Positions 42,248 through 51,961 of a stretch of 64,000 nt of DNA are shown one piece after another (position 1 is the first letter of the stretch; each line of letters opens with the position of its first letter). Below the pieces are notes generated by a model. It searched no databases, was not told the DNA's origin, and saw only the letters and a list, made by a program, of their open reading frames with translations. The position numbers were made by a program, and so were the translations under genes. The DNA lies in the NCBI RefSeq assembly GCF_026650985.1, contig NZ_CP086239.1:4552501-4616500 (forward strand). The letters are read 5' to 3'. The DNA is from Clostridium estertheticum. Its GTDB lineage: Bacteria; Bacillota; Clostridia; Clostridiales; Clostridiaceae.

Positions 42248-42340
42248 TTTATTTTTTCACGTCGGATAATATTCGTAATATTTAAATAAATTCCACCAAA
42301 AATAATTTTATCCTTCTACCATTTATAAGTACAACCTTAG

Positions 42341-42369
42341 TTGACATATATGTGTATAAAAGCTAAAAT
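42341..42369 (+). promoter_or_regulatory. Promoter of prfC
   Basis: TTGACA (42341-42346), 17-base spacer, TAAAAT (42364-42369), giving a leader of about 110 bases. The leader includes a small hairpin, AATCACTAGG.../AAGTGATT, near 42408-42432. Confidence 0.72.
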
Positions 42370-42486
42370 TGATAGGTAGAGATTTGATAGGTGAAATTTT
42401 AGAATCACTAGGAGTTAAGCAAGTGATTGTAGGAATATATATATGTATTTACATAATTTAAAACATAAAAAAAGGAGAGCGATACC

Positions 42487-44082
42487 TTGGAGGATTACAT
42501 AAAACAGATTAAAAAGAGAAGAACGTTTGCTATAATATCTCATCCAGATGCAGGTAAAACTACACTAACGGAAAAGTTATTATTATATGGTGGCGCTATA
42601 AGGCTTGCAGGTTCAGTTAAGGCTAGAAAAGCTTCTAAACATGCAGTTTCTGATTGGATGGAAATAGAAAAACAAAGAGGTATTTCTGTTACGTCTTCAG
42701 TTATGCAATTTAATTACAAAGATTTTTGTATAAACATACTTGATACCCCAGGGCATCAAGATTTTAGTGAAGATACTTATAGAACGCTTATGGCAGCAGA
42801 TAGTGCAGTAATGATTATAGATGGCGCAAAAGGAGTAGAGGCACAAACAAGAAAATTATTCCATGTATGTAGCATAAGAGAGATACCCATCTTTACCTTT
42901 ATTAATAAGATGGATAGAGAAACTCGAGATATATTTGAGCTTATGGAAGAAATAGAAAATGAATTTGGTATTAGATCTTATCCAATGAATTGGCCGATAG
43001 GTTGCGGGGTAGATTTTAAAGGCGTTTATGATAGGCGTACAAAGGAAATTATTGTTTTTGATGATGGAAAGCATGGTCAAATAGAAGCTAAAGAAACAAA
43101 AATTAGTGCTTCCGATGAAAAGGCAATCGAGCTTATTGGCGACGATTTATATAAGAAGCTTATGGAAGATATGGAACTTCTAGATGTAGCTGGTGATGAT
43201 TTCGATTTAGAGAAAGTAGCTAATGGGGAGCTTACCCCAGTATTTTTTGGTAGTGCCTCAACTAATTTTGGTGTTGAACCATTTTTAGAAAGCTTTTTAG
43301 AATTAACATCACCTCCATTACCAAGAAATTCGAGCATAGGAAAAATTGATGTTTATAGTAAAGACTTTTCTGCGTTTGTTTTTAAAATTCAAGCTAATAT
43401 GAATAAGGCTCATAGGGATAGAATTGCTTTTATGAGGATTTGTTCTGGAGAATTTGAAAAAGGCATGGATGTTTATCATATGCAGGGTGGTAATAAAATA
43501 AAACTTGCACAACCTCAACAATTTTTAGCGCAAGAGAGAGAAATAGTAGATACAGCTTATGCAGGAGATATTATTGGAGTTTTTGATCCAGGTATATTCA
43601 GTATAGGAGACACTATATGTTCGTCCTCAAATAAATTTGAGTTTGAAGGAATACCAACTTTTGCTCCAGAACATTTTGCAAGGGTGAGAACTGTTGATAC
43701 TATGAAGAGAAAGCAATTTATAAAGGGAGTAACACAAATAGCTCAAGAGGGAGCAATCCAAGTATTTAAGGAACTACATATAGGGATTGAACAAATTGTA
43801 GTTGGAGTTGTAGGAGTGCTTCAGTTTGAGGTATTAGAATTTAGACTTAAAAATGAATATAATGTAGATATTAAAATTGATAGGTTAGCATTTACAAATA
43901 TAAGATGGATTGAAAAGAGTACAATAGATAAAGAAAAACTTAACTTAACTAGTGATGCTAGATTAGTTAAAGATTTTAAGGATAGGGATCTATTATTATT
44001 CCAAAATGATTGGGGTATTAGTTGGGCATTAGAGCATAATAAAGGTTTAATCTTATCGGATGTTAGTAAAAATAATGATTAG
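42487..44082 (+). CDS. prfC: Peptide chain release factor 3
   Basis: 531 residues. Translational GTPase: G1 SHPDAGKTT, switch I with QRGISVTSS, G3 DTPGHQDF, G4 NKMDRE, then domain II and the RF3 C-terminal domain. Speeds release of RF1/RF2 after termination. TTG start with AAAAGGAG about ten bases upstream; no better ATG exists before the conserved IKKRRTFAIISH. Monocistronic with its own promoter and terminator. Confidence 0.96.
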   Translation: MEDYIKQIKKRRTFAIISHPDAGKTTLTEKLLLYGGAIRLAGSVKARKASKHAVSDWMEIEKQRGISVTSSVMQFNYKDFCINILDTPGHQDFSEDTYRTLMAADSAVMIIDGAKGVEAQTRKLFHVCSIREIPIFTFINKMDRETRDIFELMEEIENEFGIRSYPMNWPIGCGVDFKGVYDRRTKEIIVFDDGKHGQIEAKETKISASDEKAIELIGDDLYKKLMEDMELLDVAGDDFDLEKVANGELTPVFFGSASTNFGVEPFLESFLELTSPPLPRNSSIGKIDVYSKDFSAFVFKIQANMNKAHRDRIAFMRICSGEFEKGMDVYHMQGGNKIKLAQPQQFLAQEREIVDTAYAGDIIGVFDPGIFSIGDTICSSSNKFEFEGIPTFAPEHFARVRTVDTMKRKQFIKGVTQIAQEGAIQVFKELHIGIEQIVVGVVGVLQFEVLEFRLKNEYNVDIKIDRLAFTNIRWIEKSTIDKEKLNLTSDARLVKDFKDRDLLLFQNDWGISWALEHNKGLILSDVSKNND

Positions 44083-44130
44083 GGTCATGTCAGGGTATTT
44101 TAGGTAACCTAATTAAAAATAAATAAAATG

Positions 44131-44165
44131 AAAAGTCTCTTGAAAATATTTCAAGAGACTTTTTG
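44131..44165. terminator. Bidirectional terminator after prfC
   Basis: AAAAGTCTCTTGAAA pairs with TTTCAAGAGACTTTTT around a short loop. It also closes the convergent 51-residue peptide gene. Confidence 0.93.
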
Positions 44166-44174
44166 TATTCAATT

Positions 44175-44330
44175 TTATAAATTTTTTCTTTTACTAAATA
44201 GAATGTCAATTATAAATACAATTGCAGCAACTATTAGTAATATATTAATTAAACTTCCACCTTTACTAAAAAGTACTCCCATTAACCAAAATAAAACCAC
44301 AAATCCACCGAGCCATCGTAAGAAAGTCAT
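44175..44330 (-). CDS. Small membrane peptide, lmo0937/DUF5670 type
   Basis: 51 residues, starting MTFLRWLGGFVVLFWLMGVL and ending with a basic ILFSKRKNL. Two hydrophobic helices (about 7-21 and 27-45) with a Gly/Ser turn (SKGGS) between them match the lmo0937 family of tiny membrane proteins; function unknown. TGGAGG lies 8 bases before the ATG, and a terminator follows the stop within 10 bases. Confidence 0.8.
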   Translation of the reverse strand: MTFLRWLGGFVVLFWLMGVLFSKGGSLINILLIVAAIVFIIDILFSKRKNL

Positions 44331-44510
44331 ATGAATACCTCCATTTATCAAAATAACTAAATATTATATAGTATTTAGTATTTCGGCAATGTATATACAA
44401 TATATATAAAAAATTAAACTTATGAAGCGTATGGATACATTTGAAAACTAATTAATATTGTATATAATGTTATTAGAGAGAATTTAAAATTAAATTTTAG
44501 GGGGAGAATG

Positions 44511-45053
44511 ATGGAAAGTAGTAACACATCTATTAAAACTATTGATATAGTACAAATCGGAATCATGGCAGCTATTATATATATTGCTACATATTTAATA
44601 AAAATACCAGTGGGGAATAAGGCTGTATTTCATATAGGTGATAGCATGGTATATTTATCTGCCATATTACTAGGAAAGAAAAAAGGTTTTATATCCGCTG
44701 CACTAGGTATGACCTTATTTGATTTATCAACACCCTGGTTTTATTGGGCGCCTTTTACATTGATTATAAAAGGAGGAATGGCATACTTAACAGCGATAAT
44801 TGCATATAGGAAGGGATATAAAGCAGATAATCTGTGGAATAATCTATTTGCATTTATAGTAGCAGGTGTATGGATGGTTTTAGGATATTTCCTTTCAGGC
44901 CTTATAGTATATAAGCTAACAACTAATAATGCACTACTTGCATTTGTGGATATACCTCCCAATATCGGCCAAGTTATAGTTGGTATTGCCCTTGCATTGC
45001 CATTATCATTAACGCTTGTTAAATATAATAAAAAGCATGGATTTATAAATTAG
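44511..45053 (+). CDS. ECF transporter S component (substrate-binding membrane protein)
   Basis: 180 residues from the second of two tandem ATGs, at better distance from GGGGGAG. About six membrane helices; N-terminal IDIVQIGIMAAIIYIATYL with the Ala-rich helix 1 typical of S components; a conserved HIGDSMVYLSAILLGKKKG region. Works with shared EcfA/A'/T subunits encoded elsewhere to import a vitamin or trace metabolite. No riboswitch is visible upstream, so the substrate is not assigned. Confidence 0.85.
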   Translation: MESSNTSIKTIDIVQIGIMAAIIYIATYLIKIPVGNKAVFHIGDSMVYLSAILLGKKKGFISAALGMTLFDLSTPWFYWAPFTLIIKGGMAYLTAIIAYRKGYKADNLWNNLFAFIVAGVWMVLGYFLSGLIVYKLTTNNALLAFVDIPPNIGQVIVGIALALPLSLTLVKYNKKHGFIN

Positions 45054-45055
45054 TA

Positions 45056-45092
45056 AAAAGGCTCAGAACATAATAAATTCTGAGCCTCTTTT
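45056..45092. terminator. Bidirectional terminator between ECF gene and gerAB
   Basis: AAAAAGGCTCAGAA and TTCTGAGCCTCTTTT form the stem around a 9-base loop. Confidence 0.92.
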
Positions 45093-45129
45093 ACGTATAT
45101 TTAAAAAAGTAACTAAACATTATAAAGGC

Positions 45130-46221
45130 TTATTTTAGATTAAATGTCTTACTATTTATTTTTGTTTTAAAGTAGAATATACTGAAAATTATTGTTGGTA
45201 TTAATATGAAGCTTAGCACAGAAAAATATACGTAAAGGTTTAAAAATTTATATAGTAATAGTACCTTAGCAGAAATGAAATAGGAAATTATGAATACAAA
45301 TAAAGTAATAATGTATATCATGTATTTATTAAAAAAAGAAAGATTTTTTAATAAAATGAGTATAGCGTTTAGCGCTAATACATATTTTATAAACCACCCA
45401 CCTACCATTTGAAGCATTACAAAAAATTCTCCAACCTCTAAGAAATCAAAATAACTAACTAACTGAGTTTGTATGAGCTTTGGATAAACAATGTTCACGA
45501 CTCTACTTACCTCAAATGTACTTAAAAGACCAATACTTGCAAAAATCTCCATTTGTATTACAATCAATAACGCAATGACACAATGTTTTATTATTTTTGA
45601 CTTATTAATTACTCTGGACAAAAATGGTATAGAAATGGCTATACTTCCATAACATCCAAGTGCTTTTATAACTGATAAAATAAAAGAAGTTGTTATGCCA
45701 TTGCCCATTACAGGCAGTAAGTATTTAAGCTTTTTATATTTAGCTGTAAGGATTGCTAGGTTTATTCCTGCCATCATTATGAGAGATATAGCGATAATAG
45801 TAACTATGATTATTGCTCTAGTACCCTTCTTTGTTATATAAATGGCTGGTATTACTATAAACAGCAGAAAGAACCAAGCAGGAGTATCTGAAAGCATATT
45901 TACATGCAAGGCATTTGCTTCTACAGAAGAGCTTTCTATTAAGCTTACAATTAAAGTGATGATAAATAAAATCAAAAAAATGTTTCCCATAGTTTTACCT
46001 AGTGCCTTGTGGTATATTTCGTCCATATTATAACATTTTGTTTTTTTACAAACGGATATTAAGAAAATGAAATAAATAAATAGAATAATAGAGGCAATAA
46101 TAACTGAAATCCAAGAATCTCTACCTCCATTTACAATGAATATATTAGGATAAGTTTTCATTGCTACAATTGAGGTTCCCCAAATTATGAATATTAAATG
46201 TTTTGTATTTAGCTTATCCAT
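45130..46221 (-). CDS. gerAB: Spore germination permease, GerAB family
   Basis: 363 residues with about ten membrane helices, related to amino acid/polyamine permeases; starts KLNTKHLIFIIWGTSIV and has the TPAWFFLLFIVIPAIYITKKG region of the endospore germination permease family. It is the germinant-binding subunit of a GerA-type receptor in the spore inner membrane. AGGAGGTG precedes the ATG. Transcribed divergently from gerAA-gerAC, with about 160 bases between them. Confidence 0.92.
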   Translation of the reverse strand: MDKLNTKHLIFIIWGTSIVAMKTYPNIFIVNGGRDSWISVIIASIILFIYFIFLISVCKKTKCYNMDEIYHKALGKTMGNIFLILFIITLIVSLIESSSVEANALHVNMLSDTPAWFFLLFIVIPAIYITKKGTRAIIIVTIIAISLIMMAGINLAILTAKYKKLKYLLPVMGNGITTSFILSVIKALGCYGSIAISIPFLSRVINKSKIIKHCVIALLIVIQMEIFASIGLLSTFEVSRVVNIVYPKLIQTQLVSYFDFLEVGEFFVMLQMVGGWFIKYVLALNAILILLKNLSFFNKYMIYIITLFVFIISYFISAKVLLLYKFLNLYVYFSVLSFILIPTIIFSIFYFKTKINSKTFNLK

Positions 46222-46382
46222 GTTGTTATCGCACCTCCTATTTGTTTTGAGTCTATAATTATTAGTAATAAAACTTTACATATATTAGTATTATTTACCG
46301 ATTTATTAAATGTTAAACTCCAAAATAAAAAATTACAGAATAATTAACTTAAACATGACAGATAATAAATTAGGTGATTAAA

Positions 46383-47789
46383 ATGAGAAAAACAGATATA
46401 AATTACATTAGAGAAAAATTAAAAAATAGTTATGATGTTAAATATAGAGAGATACAGTGTGATGTAGGAACAATAAGTGGCATATTTATTGATGATTTAT
46501 GTGATTCCAAATTTATTAGTGAATATATATTTAATCCTCTAATAAGACATAAGATATCAACTGTAGATTTAGAGTATATAAAAAAAGAGGTATTACCAGC
46601 TAATAGCATTGGGGATATTAATAGTAATGAGGAGGCTATAGTACATATTTTATCTGGAGACTTGGTGCTCATATTTTCATTTGCAGATAAATCAATATTT
46701 TGTGAAGCGAAGGGTTATGTAAGGCGAAGTGTTGGAATCCCAGTTACAGAAAATGTAATCAAAGGACCGAGAGAAGGGTTTACGGAGGCTTTTATAGATA
46801 ATGTATCACTTATTAGGCGAAAAATAAAAAATCCTGATTTGAAATTTGAACCTTTGTTTTTAGGAAATAAATCAAATACAGTAGTTGTAATAGCTTATAT
46901 AGAAGGTGTTGCACCTAGGAAACTTGTGGATTACATAAGGAAAAAGGTAACAAATATAAAATTAGAATTTATATTAGACACAAATTATATTGAAGAAGAA
47001 TTAAAAAGTAAGAATACGATGTTTGATACAATAGGTACTACCGAAAAGCCAGATGTCGCGGCATCAAAGCTTTTAGAAGGGAAAATAGCAATAATAGTAG
47101 ATGGGACACCTTTTGTAATTACTGCACCATATTTTTTTATAGATAATTTCCATACACCGGATGATTATTATTCAAATATGTATTTTGCTAATGCATCAAG
47201 ACTTATGAGGCTGGTTGCATTCTTCTCGGCTAGCATGCTATCAGGCTTATATTTGTCTATTGCGACGTACCATTTTTCAATTATTCCATCCGTACTTGCT
47301 ATAAAGTTTACAATGTCTAGAGCAGATGTACCTCTCCCTACGGTAATAGAGTTATTATTAATGACTTTCTTTTTTCAATTACTTAGGGAAGCAGGAATAA
47401 GATTACCACAATCTATAGGCCAGGCAATGAGCATTGTTGGAGCTTTAATTTTGGGAGATGCAGTTGTTGGAGTAGGGTTAGCTTCCCAAAGTACTGTAGT
47501 AATCGTGGCACTTTCGTCCATTTCTTCTTTTTTAGTGCCTAAGCTTTATGGGGCTTTATCCATATGGAATATAATAATAATAATTTTTTCCTCACTTCTG
47601 GGGCTACCAGGATTTTATATTGGTTTCTTTATTTTTATAGCACATATGGCGGGACTAGAAAGCTGTGGATATCCATTTTTATTTCCTATGGGTACACTAG
47701 AGGGTTTTAAATTTAAGGATGTATTATATAGAAGAGATCTTAACAAGATATCTAATAGTATTTTTGATAAGGATGATTATAATGAGTAA
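46383..47789 (+). CDS. gerAA: Spore germination protein, GerAA family
   Basis: 468 residues from ATG 46383; the in-frame GTG at 46374 lacks a ribosome site. A cytoplasmic N-terminal part (about 1-270) has the family motif VRRSVGIPVTENVIKGPREGFTE near 120 (given as two parts: VRRSVGIP and GPREGFTE). Several membrane helices follow from about 280, with DVPLPTVIELLLM, GIRLPQSIGQAMSIVGALI and GDAVVGVGLAS. It is the A subunit of a germinant receptor. Its stop overlaps the gerAC start. Confidence 0.94.
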   Translation: MRKTDINYIREKLKNSYDVKYREIQCDVGTISGIFIDDLCDSKFISEYIFNPLIRHKISTVDLEYIKKEVLPANSIGDINSNEEAIVHILSGDLVLIFSFADKSIFCEAKGYVRRSVGIPVTENVIKGPREGFTEAFIDNVSLIRRKIKNPDLKFEPLFLGNKSNTVVVIAYIEGVAPRKLVDYIRKKVTNIKLEFILDTNYIEEELKSKNTMFDTIGTTEKPDVAASKLLEGKIAIIVDGTPFVITAPYFFIDNFHTPDDYYSNMYFANASRLMRLVAFFSASMLSGLYLSIATYHFSIIPSVLAIKFTMSRADVPLPTVIELLLMTFFFQLLREAGIRLPQSIGQAMSIVGALILGDAVVGVGLASQSTVVIVALSSISSFLVPKLYGALSIWNIIIIIFSSLLGLPGFYIGFFIFIAHMAGLESCGYPFLFPMGTLEGFKFKDVLYRRDLNKISNSIFDKDDYNE

Positions 47790-48903
47790 GTATAAAAAAA
47801 CACTAGTTATAATATGCTTAATAATAAGTTGTATTAACATGTCAGCATGTTTTAGTTATAGAGACATTAATAGACTGTTATTTGTTACTTGTATAATAAT
47901 AGATGTGGATAGTAATGGTAATCCTATAATATATGCAGAAGCATATAAAGGGGTAAGAGGGGGAACACCGCAAGGGGTGGATGAGAGAATCTTATTTAAG
48001 GGAAAAGGGAAAACAATGTTTGAAGCTATAAGAAATATGAATTCTACTTCCAGTTATAAATTAAATTATACGCAAAATAAGGCCATAATATTTACCCAAA
48101 ATGCCGCAGAAGGTGGTCTTGGAAATTATATAGATTTTTTAGATCGAGATCAAGAACTTCTTATTAGGCCATATATTGCAATATATCTAGGAGATCCGGA
48201 GAAACTCATAAAGATGAACATTCCTCAAGAAAAATATATTGGGTTTTTTATAATGCATCTTGTAGAAAATGTTGGTTCATCTTCAAGATCTTTAAAACTA
48301 AGTCTTAATGATTTTTATAATCAAAGGAACATGGGCGATAAAACAAATGTAGTAACAATAATAGATATTCCAAAAGATAATTTAGAGCCAAGACTCGAAA
48401 TAAATGGTGGAGCGGTGATTAAAAACGATAAAATGGTTGGTATAATAGAAACAAATGAAGGCCAGGGGTTCAACTTTTTAATGAACGCAGTCTCAAGTGG
48501 TTCTTTAGAAATAACTAACCCCTGTGATATTAACAAATTTATAGCATTAGAAATTTTAAAAAGTAAAACTAAGACAGAGATAAATTATGATGGTAAGGTT
48601 ATTCACCTGAAAAAGCGGATTAAAGTTAATGTAGATTTTGCAGAAGCCCAAAAAAAGATTATTTTTACAAAAAAAAATGTAATTAAAATTGAAGAGCAAT
48701 CAGAAAAAAATATTGTAGAATCTTGTAATAATCTATTTGCAAAGTACAAGACGATGGGGATTGATATCTTTGATATAACAGAACAATTTTACAATAAATA
48801 CCCAAAAATTAAAATTCCAAATGATATTATTAAAAAAACTGAGTTGAAAGTTGAAGTAGAAGTGCAAATAATGAATACAGGTGATGAAAAGAATTTTCAA
48901 TAA
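47782..48903 (+). CDS. gerAC: Spore germination lipoprotein, GerAC family
   Basis: 373 residues from ATG 47782, which overlaps the gerAA stop by 8 bases. Lipoprotein signal: basic start MSKYKK, hydrophobic stretch, lipobox ending MSAC with lipidated C23. The mature part fits GerAC (INRLLFVTCIIIDVD, KNIVESCNNLFAKYKTMGID region). It is anchored on the outer face of the spore inner membrane as the third receptor subunit. Confidence 0.92.
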   Translation: MSKYKKTLVIICLIISCINMSACFSYRDINRLLFVTCIIIDVDSNGNPIIYAEAYKGVRGGTPQGVDERILFKGKGKTMFEAIRNMNSTSSYKLNYTQNKAIIFTQNAAEGGLGNYIDFLDRDQELLIRPYIAIYLGDPEKLIKMNIPQEKYIGFFIMHLVENVGSSSRSLKLSLNDFYNQRNMGDKTNVVTIIDIPKDNLEPRLEINGGAVIKNDKMVGIIETNEGQGFNFLMNAVSSGSLEITNPCDINKFIALEILKSKTKTEINYDGKVIHLKKRIKVNVDFAEAQKKIIFTKKNVIKIEEQSEKNIVESCNNLFAKYKTMGIDIFDITEQFYNKYPKIKIPNDIIKKTELKVEVEVQIMNTGDEKNFQ

Positions 48904-48919
48904 TTTGTTTTGCCTTATT

Positions 48920-48945
48920 AAGGCGATGGTATTCCATCGTCTTTT
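48920..48945 (+). terminator. Terminator of gerAA-gerAC
   Basis: AAGGCGATGG and CCATCGTCTTTT form a stem with a 4-base loop. Confidence 0.82.
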
Positions 48946-49029
48946 GTTGTAAAATATAAATATAATAATTTGGAATATTCTATAATTATAAACATAGTAT
49001 ATTATTACAGCGTATTTGGGGTGAAATAT

Positions 49030-50175
49030 ATGGATTTAAAAAAAGTTAACATGTTGTTAAAAAGGGATGAGGGCACAAAACTAGATTATAAGCAAAAAAT
49101 TGATATATTCATCGAAAGTGGTAAAAAAGAATTAGCTAAAGATGTATCTGCTATAGCAAATTCTCGTGGAGGACGCGGATATATAATAATTGGAGTAGAG
49201 GATAAAACAAAAAGAATTATAGGTATCGATGCCAATGAATTTAAAGAAGAACAAATTCAGCAAATAATTAGTTCGAGATGTGAACCACCTATTCCAGTAT
49301 CCATAGATTTTATAGTATATCAAAGCAAAAATGTGGCAATTATAACTATATATGATGGTGGTCAGAAGCCCTATCAATTAAGGGAAAATGGTGCATTTTA
49401 CATAAGACGGGGGTCCACAACAGATACAATGAGGAAAGAGGAATTAATTTCCTGTTTGCAAGAAAATTTTAATCTTAATATTGAGACTATACCTATTATG
49501 AATAGTGACGTTAATAGTTTGAATTTTGATATTGTCAATAAGTATTTTGAAAATAAACGTATCTTAGTAAATAACAATAATAGGTTAGAATTTATGGATA
49601 ATGCAGGGATAACTTTTATAGAAAGAGATTATAATAAAAGGGTAGTTACTCTGGGTGGATTATTGGTATTTTCATCAATAAATAGTATTTATTTGCCTCA
49701 TAATATGATAAAGATAGTAAATAAGATAAATGATAAATTTGATGAGGTTATACTTGTGCAAGGAAATTTATTAGATATGTTAGATAGAGTAGAAGAAAAT
49801 TTTAAAAAGATATTTCCATCAAATTATCCTATAAGTGCAGTTCACGAAGCCGTAAAGAATGCAATACTTTATAGGGATTATACTATATTCTATAAGGAAA
49901 TTGAAATAGTAGTAAATTACAGCAGTGTAAGTGTAATTAGTCCCGGTAATTTATTATTTTCAACTGAAGTTAATACTCGGAATTATTTAAAAAGAAACAT
50001 GTGGATATATGATAAGCTAATAGCTTTAGATGATAAAAAAAGATTTATAAAATCAGGGAAAGGATTTGCACGAATGAAAAAGGATTTTATTAAGTATGGT
50101 AAAGTAATATTTGTGGATTCAAAAGATGATAATACATTTAAGTCTATTTTCCCAGGAGTTAAGCATTTTATTTGA
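49030..50175 (+). CDS. AlbA_2 (Schlafen-like) domain protein
   Basis: 381 residues from ATG 49030 (GGGGTGA upstream). The N-terminal AlbA_2 domain (about 10-135) has DEGTKLDYKQKID, KDVSAIANSRGGRGYIIIGVED, PPIPV and FYIRRGSTT. The C-terminal half has a divergent region related to COG2865 regulators (HEAVKNAILYRDY, SVISPGNLL) that in longer relatives forms a GHKL-like ATPase fold. These proteins are putative transcriptional regulators or nucleic-acid-binding factors; function unknown. It stands alone between the germination genes and the Tyr T-box. Confidence 0.8.
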   Translation: MDLKKVNMLLKRDEGTKLDYKQKIDIFIESGKKELAKDVSAIANSRGGRGYIIIGVEDKTKRIIGIDANEFKEEQIQQIISSRCEPPIPVSIDFIVYQSKNVAIITIYDGGQKPYQLRENGAFYIRRGSTTDTMRKEELISCLQENFNLNIETIPIMNSDVNSLNFDIVNKYFENKRILVNNNNRLEFMDNAGITFIERDYNKRVVTLGGLLVFSSINSIYLPHNMIKIVNKINDKFDEVILVQGNLLDMLDRVEENFKKIFPSNYPISAVHEAVKNAILYRDYTIFYKEIEIVVNYSSVSVISPGNLLFSTEVNTRNYLKRNMWIYDKLIALDDKKRFIKSGKGFARMKKDFIKYGKVIFVDSKDDNTFKSIFPGVKHFI

Positions 50176-50288
50176 GCCTATCTTTAATAATGTCTATATA
50201 TTAAATTTATATTTAATATATATGGCAAAATAGTTGAAAATAAACGTAATAAATGGTTAAATAGATGTAAGTTAAAAAAATATATATA

Positions 50289-50525
50289 AAGCTATGAAAG
50301 AAAAAAGTAACTATAGGAATTATTAAGAGAGCTAGTGGTAGGTGTAAACTAGTTAATGAATATGGTGAATTACATTCTGGAGCTTTAAGCTGAAATAAAG
50401 TTATTTTTAAATTAAGCTGAGACGGGTTGACCTTACGTTATAAGGAAAAAGCGGATTGTTAAATCAATTTGGGTGGTACCACGGAAATTATTTCGTCCCT
50501 TTCATAGGGGGCGTTTTTTTTATCC
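50289..50525 (+). ncRNA. T-box leader of tyrS (tyrosine)
   Basis: Starts near GCTATGAAAGAAAAAAGTAA; a likely UAC specifier occurs in GAATTACATTC near 50366-50372; the T-box core GGGTGGTACCACGG is at 50471-50484. Terminator at 50494. Uncharged tRNA-Tyr should allow tyrS read-through. Confidence 0.92.
50494..50521 (+). terminator. T-box-controlled terminator of tyrS
   Basis: CGTCCCT pairs with AGGGGGCG, followed by eight T. Confidence 0.88.
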
Positions 50526-50563
50526 CCAAAAATAAGTAAAATTAAAATAAGGAGGAGTAAATC

Positions 50564-51784
50564 ATGGAAAATGTATATGATACACTTTTAGAACGAGGAT
50601 ATTTAAAGCAACTTACTCACGAGGATGAAATCAAGAAAATATTAGGGAAAGAAAAGGTAACTTTTTATATAGGTTTTGATCCAACGGCAGATAGTCTACA
50701 TGTTGGTCATTTTATTGCTATGATGTTTATGGCACATATGCAAAGGGCAGGGCATAGACCTATAGCATTAGTTGGTGGAGGAACTGCGATGATAGGTGAT
50801 CCATCTGGTAAAACAGATATGAGGAAAATGTTATCAAAGGAAGAAATCGATCATAATATAAGTTGCATAAAAACTCAGCTTTCAAGACTTATAGATTTTA
50901 AGGATGATAAAGCAATACTAGAAAATAACGCAAACTGGTTATTAAACTTAAATTATGTGGATTTTATAAGGGATATAGGAGTGCATTTTACAGTAAATAG
51001 GATGTTAGCTGCTGAGTGTTATAAACAGAGATTAGAAAAGGGTTTATCTTTCCTTGAATTTAATTATATGCTTATGCAAGGATATGATTTTTTAATGTTA
51101 AATCAGAAATACGGATGCACTATGCAATTAGGTGGAGACGATCAATGGTCAAACATTATTGCTGGTATGGAACTGATAAGAAAAAAAGAAAGTAAAGCTT
51201 CTTATGGAATGACTTGTGCATTATTAACAAATAGTGAAGGCAAGAAAATGGGGAAAACGGAAAATGGAGCTTTATGGCTTGATGCAGATAAAACATCTCC
51301 ACATGATTTTTACCAATACTGGAGAAATATAGAAGACTCAGTTGTAGAGAAATGTTTATCCTTACTTACTTTTGTACCAATGGACGAAATCAGGAGGCTC
51401 TGCGCTTTAAAGGGTGAAGAAATTAATGAGGCTAAAAAAGTTTTAGCTTTTGAGGTCACAAAACTTATTCATGGAGAAGAAGAAGCTATGAAGGCTCAAA
51501 GCGCAGCACAAGCATTGTTTGGTGCTGGAGTTGATATGAGTAGCGTACCAACTGTATCTATCCCAGAAAGCATGTTAGGTATAGGATTAATGGATATATT
51601 AGTCTACACTAAAGTATTACCTTCAAAAGCAGAAGCTAGAAGGCTAATAGAACAAGGTGGATTAACTATCAATGATAAGAGGATCGAAGATAAAAATGCA
51701 ACTCTAGTAGATACTGATTTCAAAGATGGTAAAGTACTTATTAAAAAAGGAAAGAAAAAATATTACTCATTGATCATTGAATAA
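50564..51784 (+). CDS. tyrS: Tyrosyl-tRNA synthetase
   Basis: 406 residues. Class Ic: HIGH-like HVGHF near residue 47, [13 protein letters not shown] variant KKMGKTENG, and a C-terminal S4 RNA-binding domain (about 340-406, [18 protein letters not shown]). Charges tRNA-Tyr; regulated by the upstream T-box. AAGGAGGAG precedes the ATG. Confidence 0.97.
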   Translation: MENVYDTLLERGYLKQLTHEDEIKKILGKEKVTFYIGFDPTADSLHVGHFIAMMFMAHMQRAGHRPIALVGGGTAMIGDPSGKTDMRKMLSKEEIDHNISCIKTQLSRLIDFKDDKAILENNANWLLNLNYVDFIRDIGVHFTVNRMLAAECYKQRLEKGLSFLEFNYMLMQGYDFLMLNQKYGCTMQLGGDDQWSNIIAGMELIRKKESKASYGMTCALLTNSEGKKMGKTENGALWLDADKTSPHDFYQYWRNIEDSVVEKCLSLLTFVPMDEIRRLCALKGEEINEAKKVLAFEVTKLIHGEEEAMKAQSAAQALFGAGVDMSSVPTVSIPESMLGIGLMDILVYTKVLPSKAEARRLIEQGGLTINDKRIEDKNATLVDTDFKDGKVLIKKGKKKYYSLIIE

Positions 51785-51792
51785 AACACTCT

Positions 51793-51832
51793 AAAAGACA
51801 AAGTTAAAATTTATATTTTAGCTTTGTCTTTT
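51793..51832 (+). terminator. Terminator of tyrS
   Basis: AAAAGACAAAG pairs with CTTTGTCTTTT, with an inner TAAAAT/ATTTTA stem. A second hairpin (TTGAAGGG/CCCCTTCAA, 51837-51888) follows at once and may back it up. Confidence 0.85.
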
Positions 51833-51961
51833 GATTTTGAAGGGAAAGTTAATATTTATAGAAAATTATTAATATCCCCTTCAAAAAAATGGTTTATATA
51901 CGATAATAAAATATTGATGACTTTTTAAATATTAGTAACTTAAACAAATGGGAGGTGGCTT

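Noticed and set aside
44128-44334. 68-codon plus-strand ORF after prfC
   Set aside because: It starts in the terminator hairpin and is antisense to the better supported 51-residue membrane peptide gene, which has its own ribosome site.
49030-50175. AlbA_2 protein as a defence gene
   Set aside because: Schlafen-like AlbA_2 domains occur in some defence loci, but no partner nuclease, transposase or phage-related gene is nearby, so a regulator is at least as likely.
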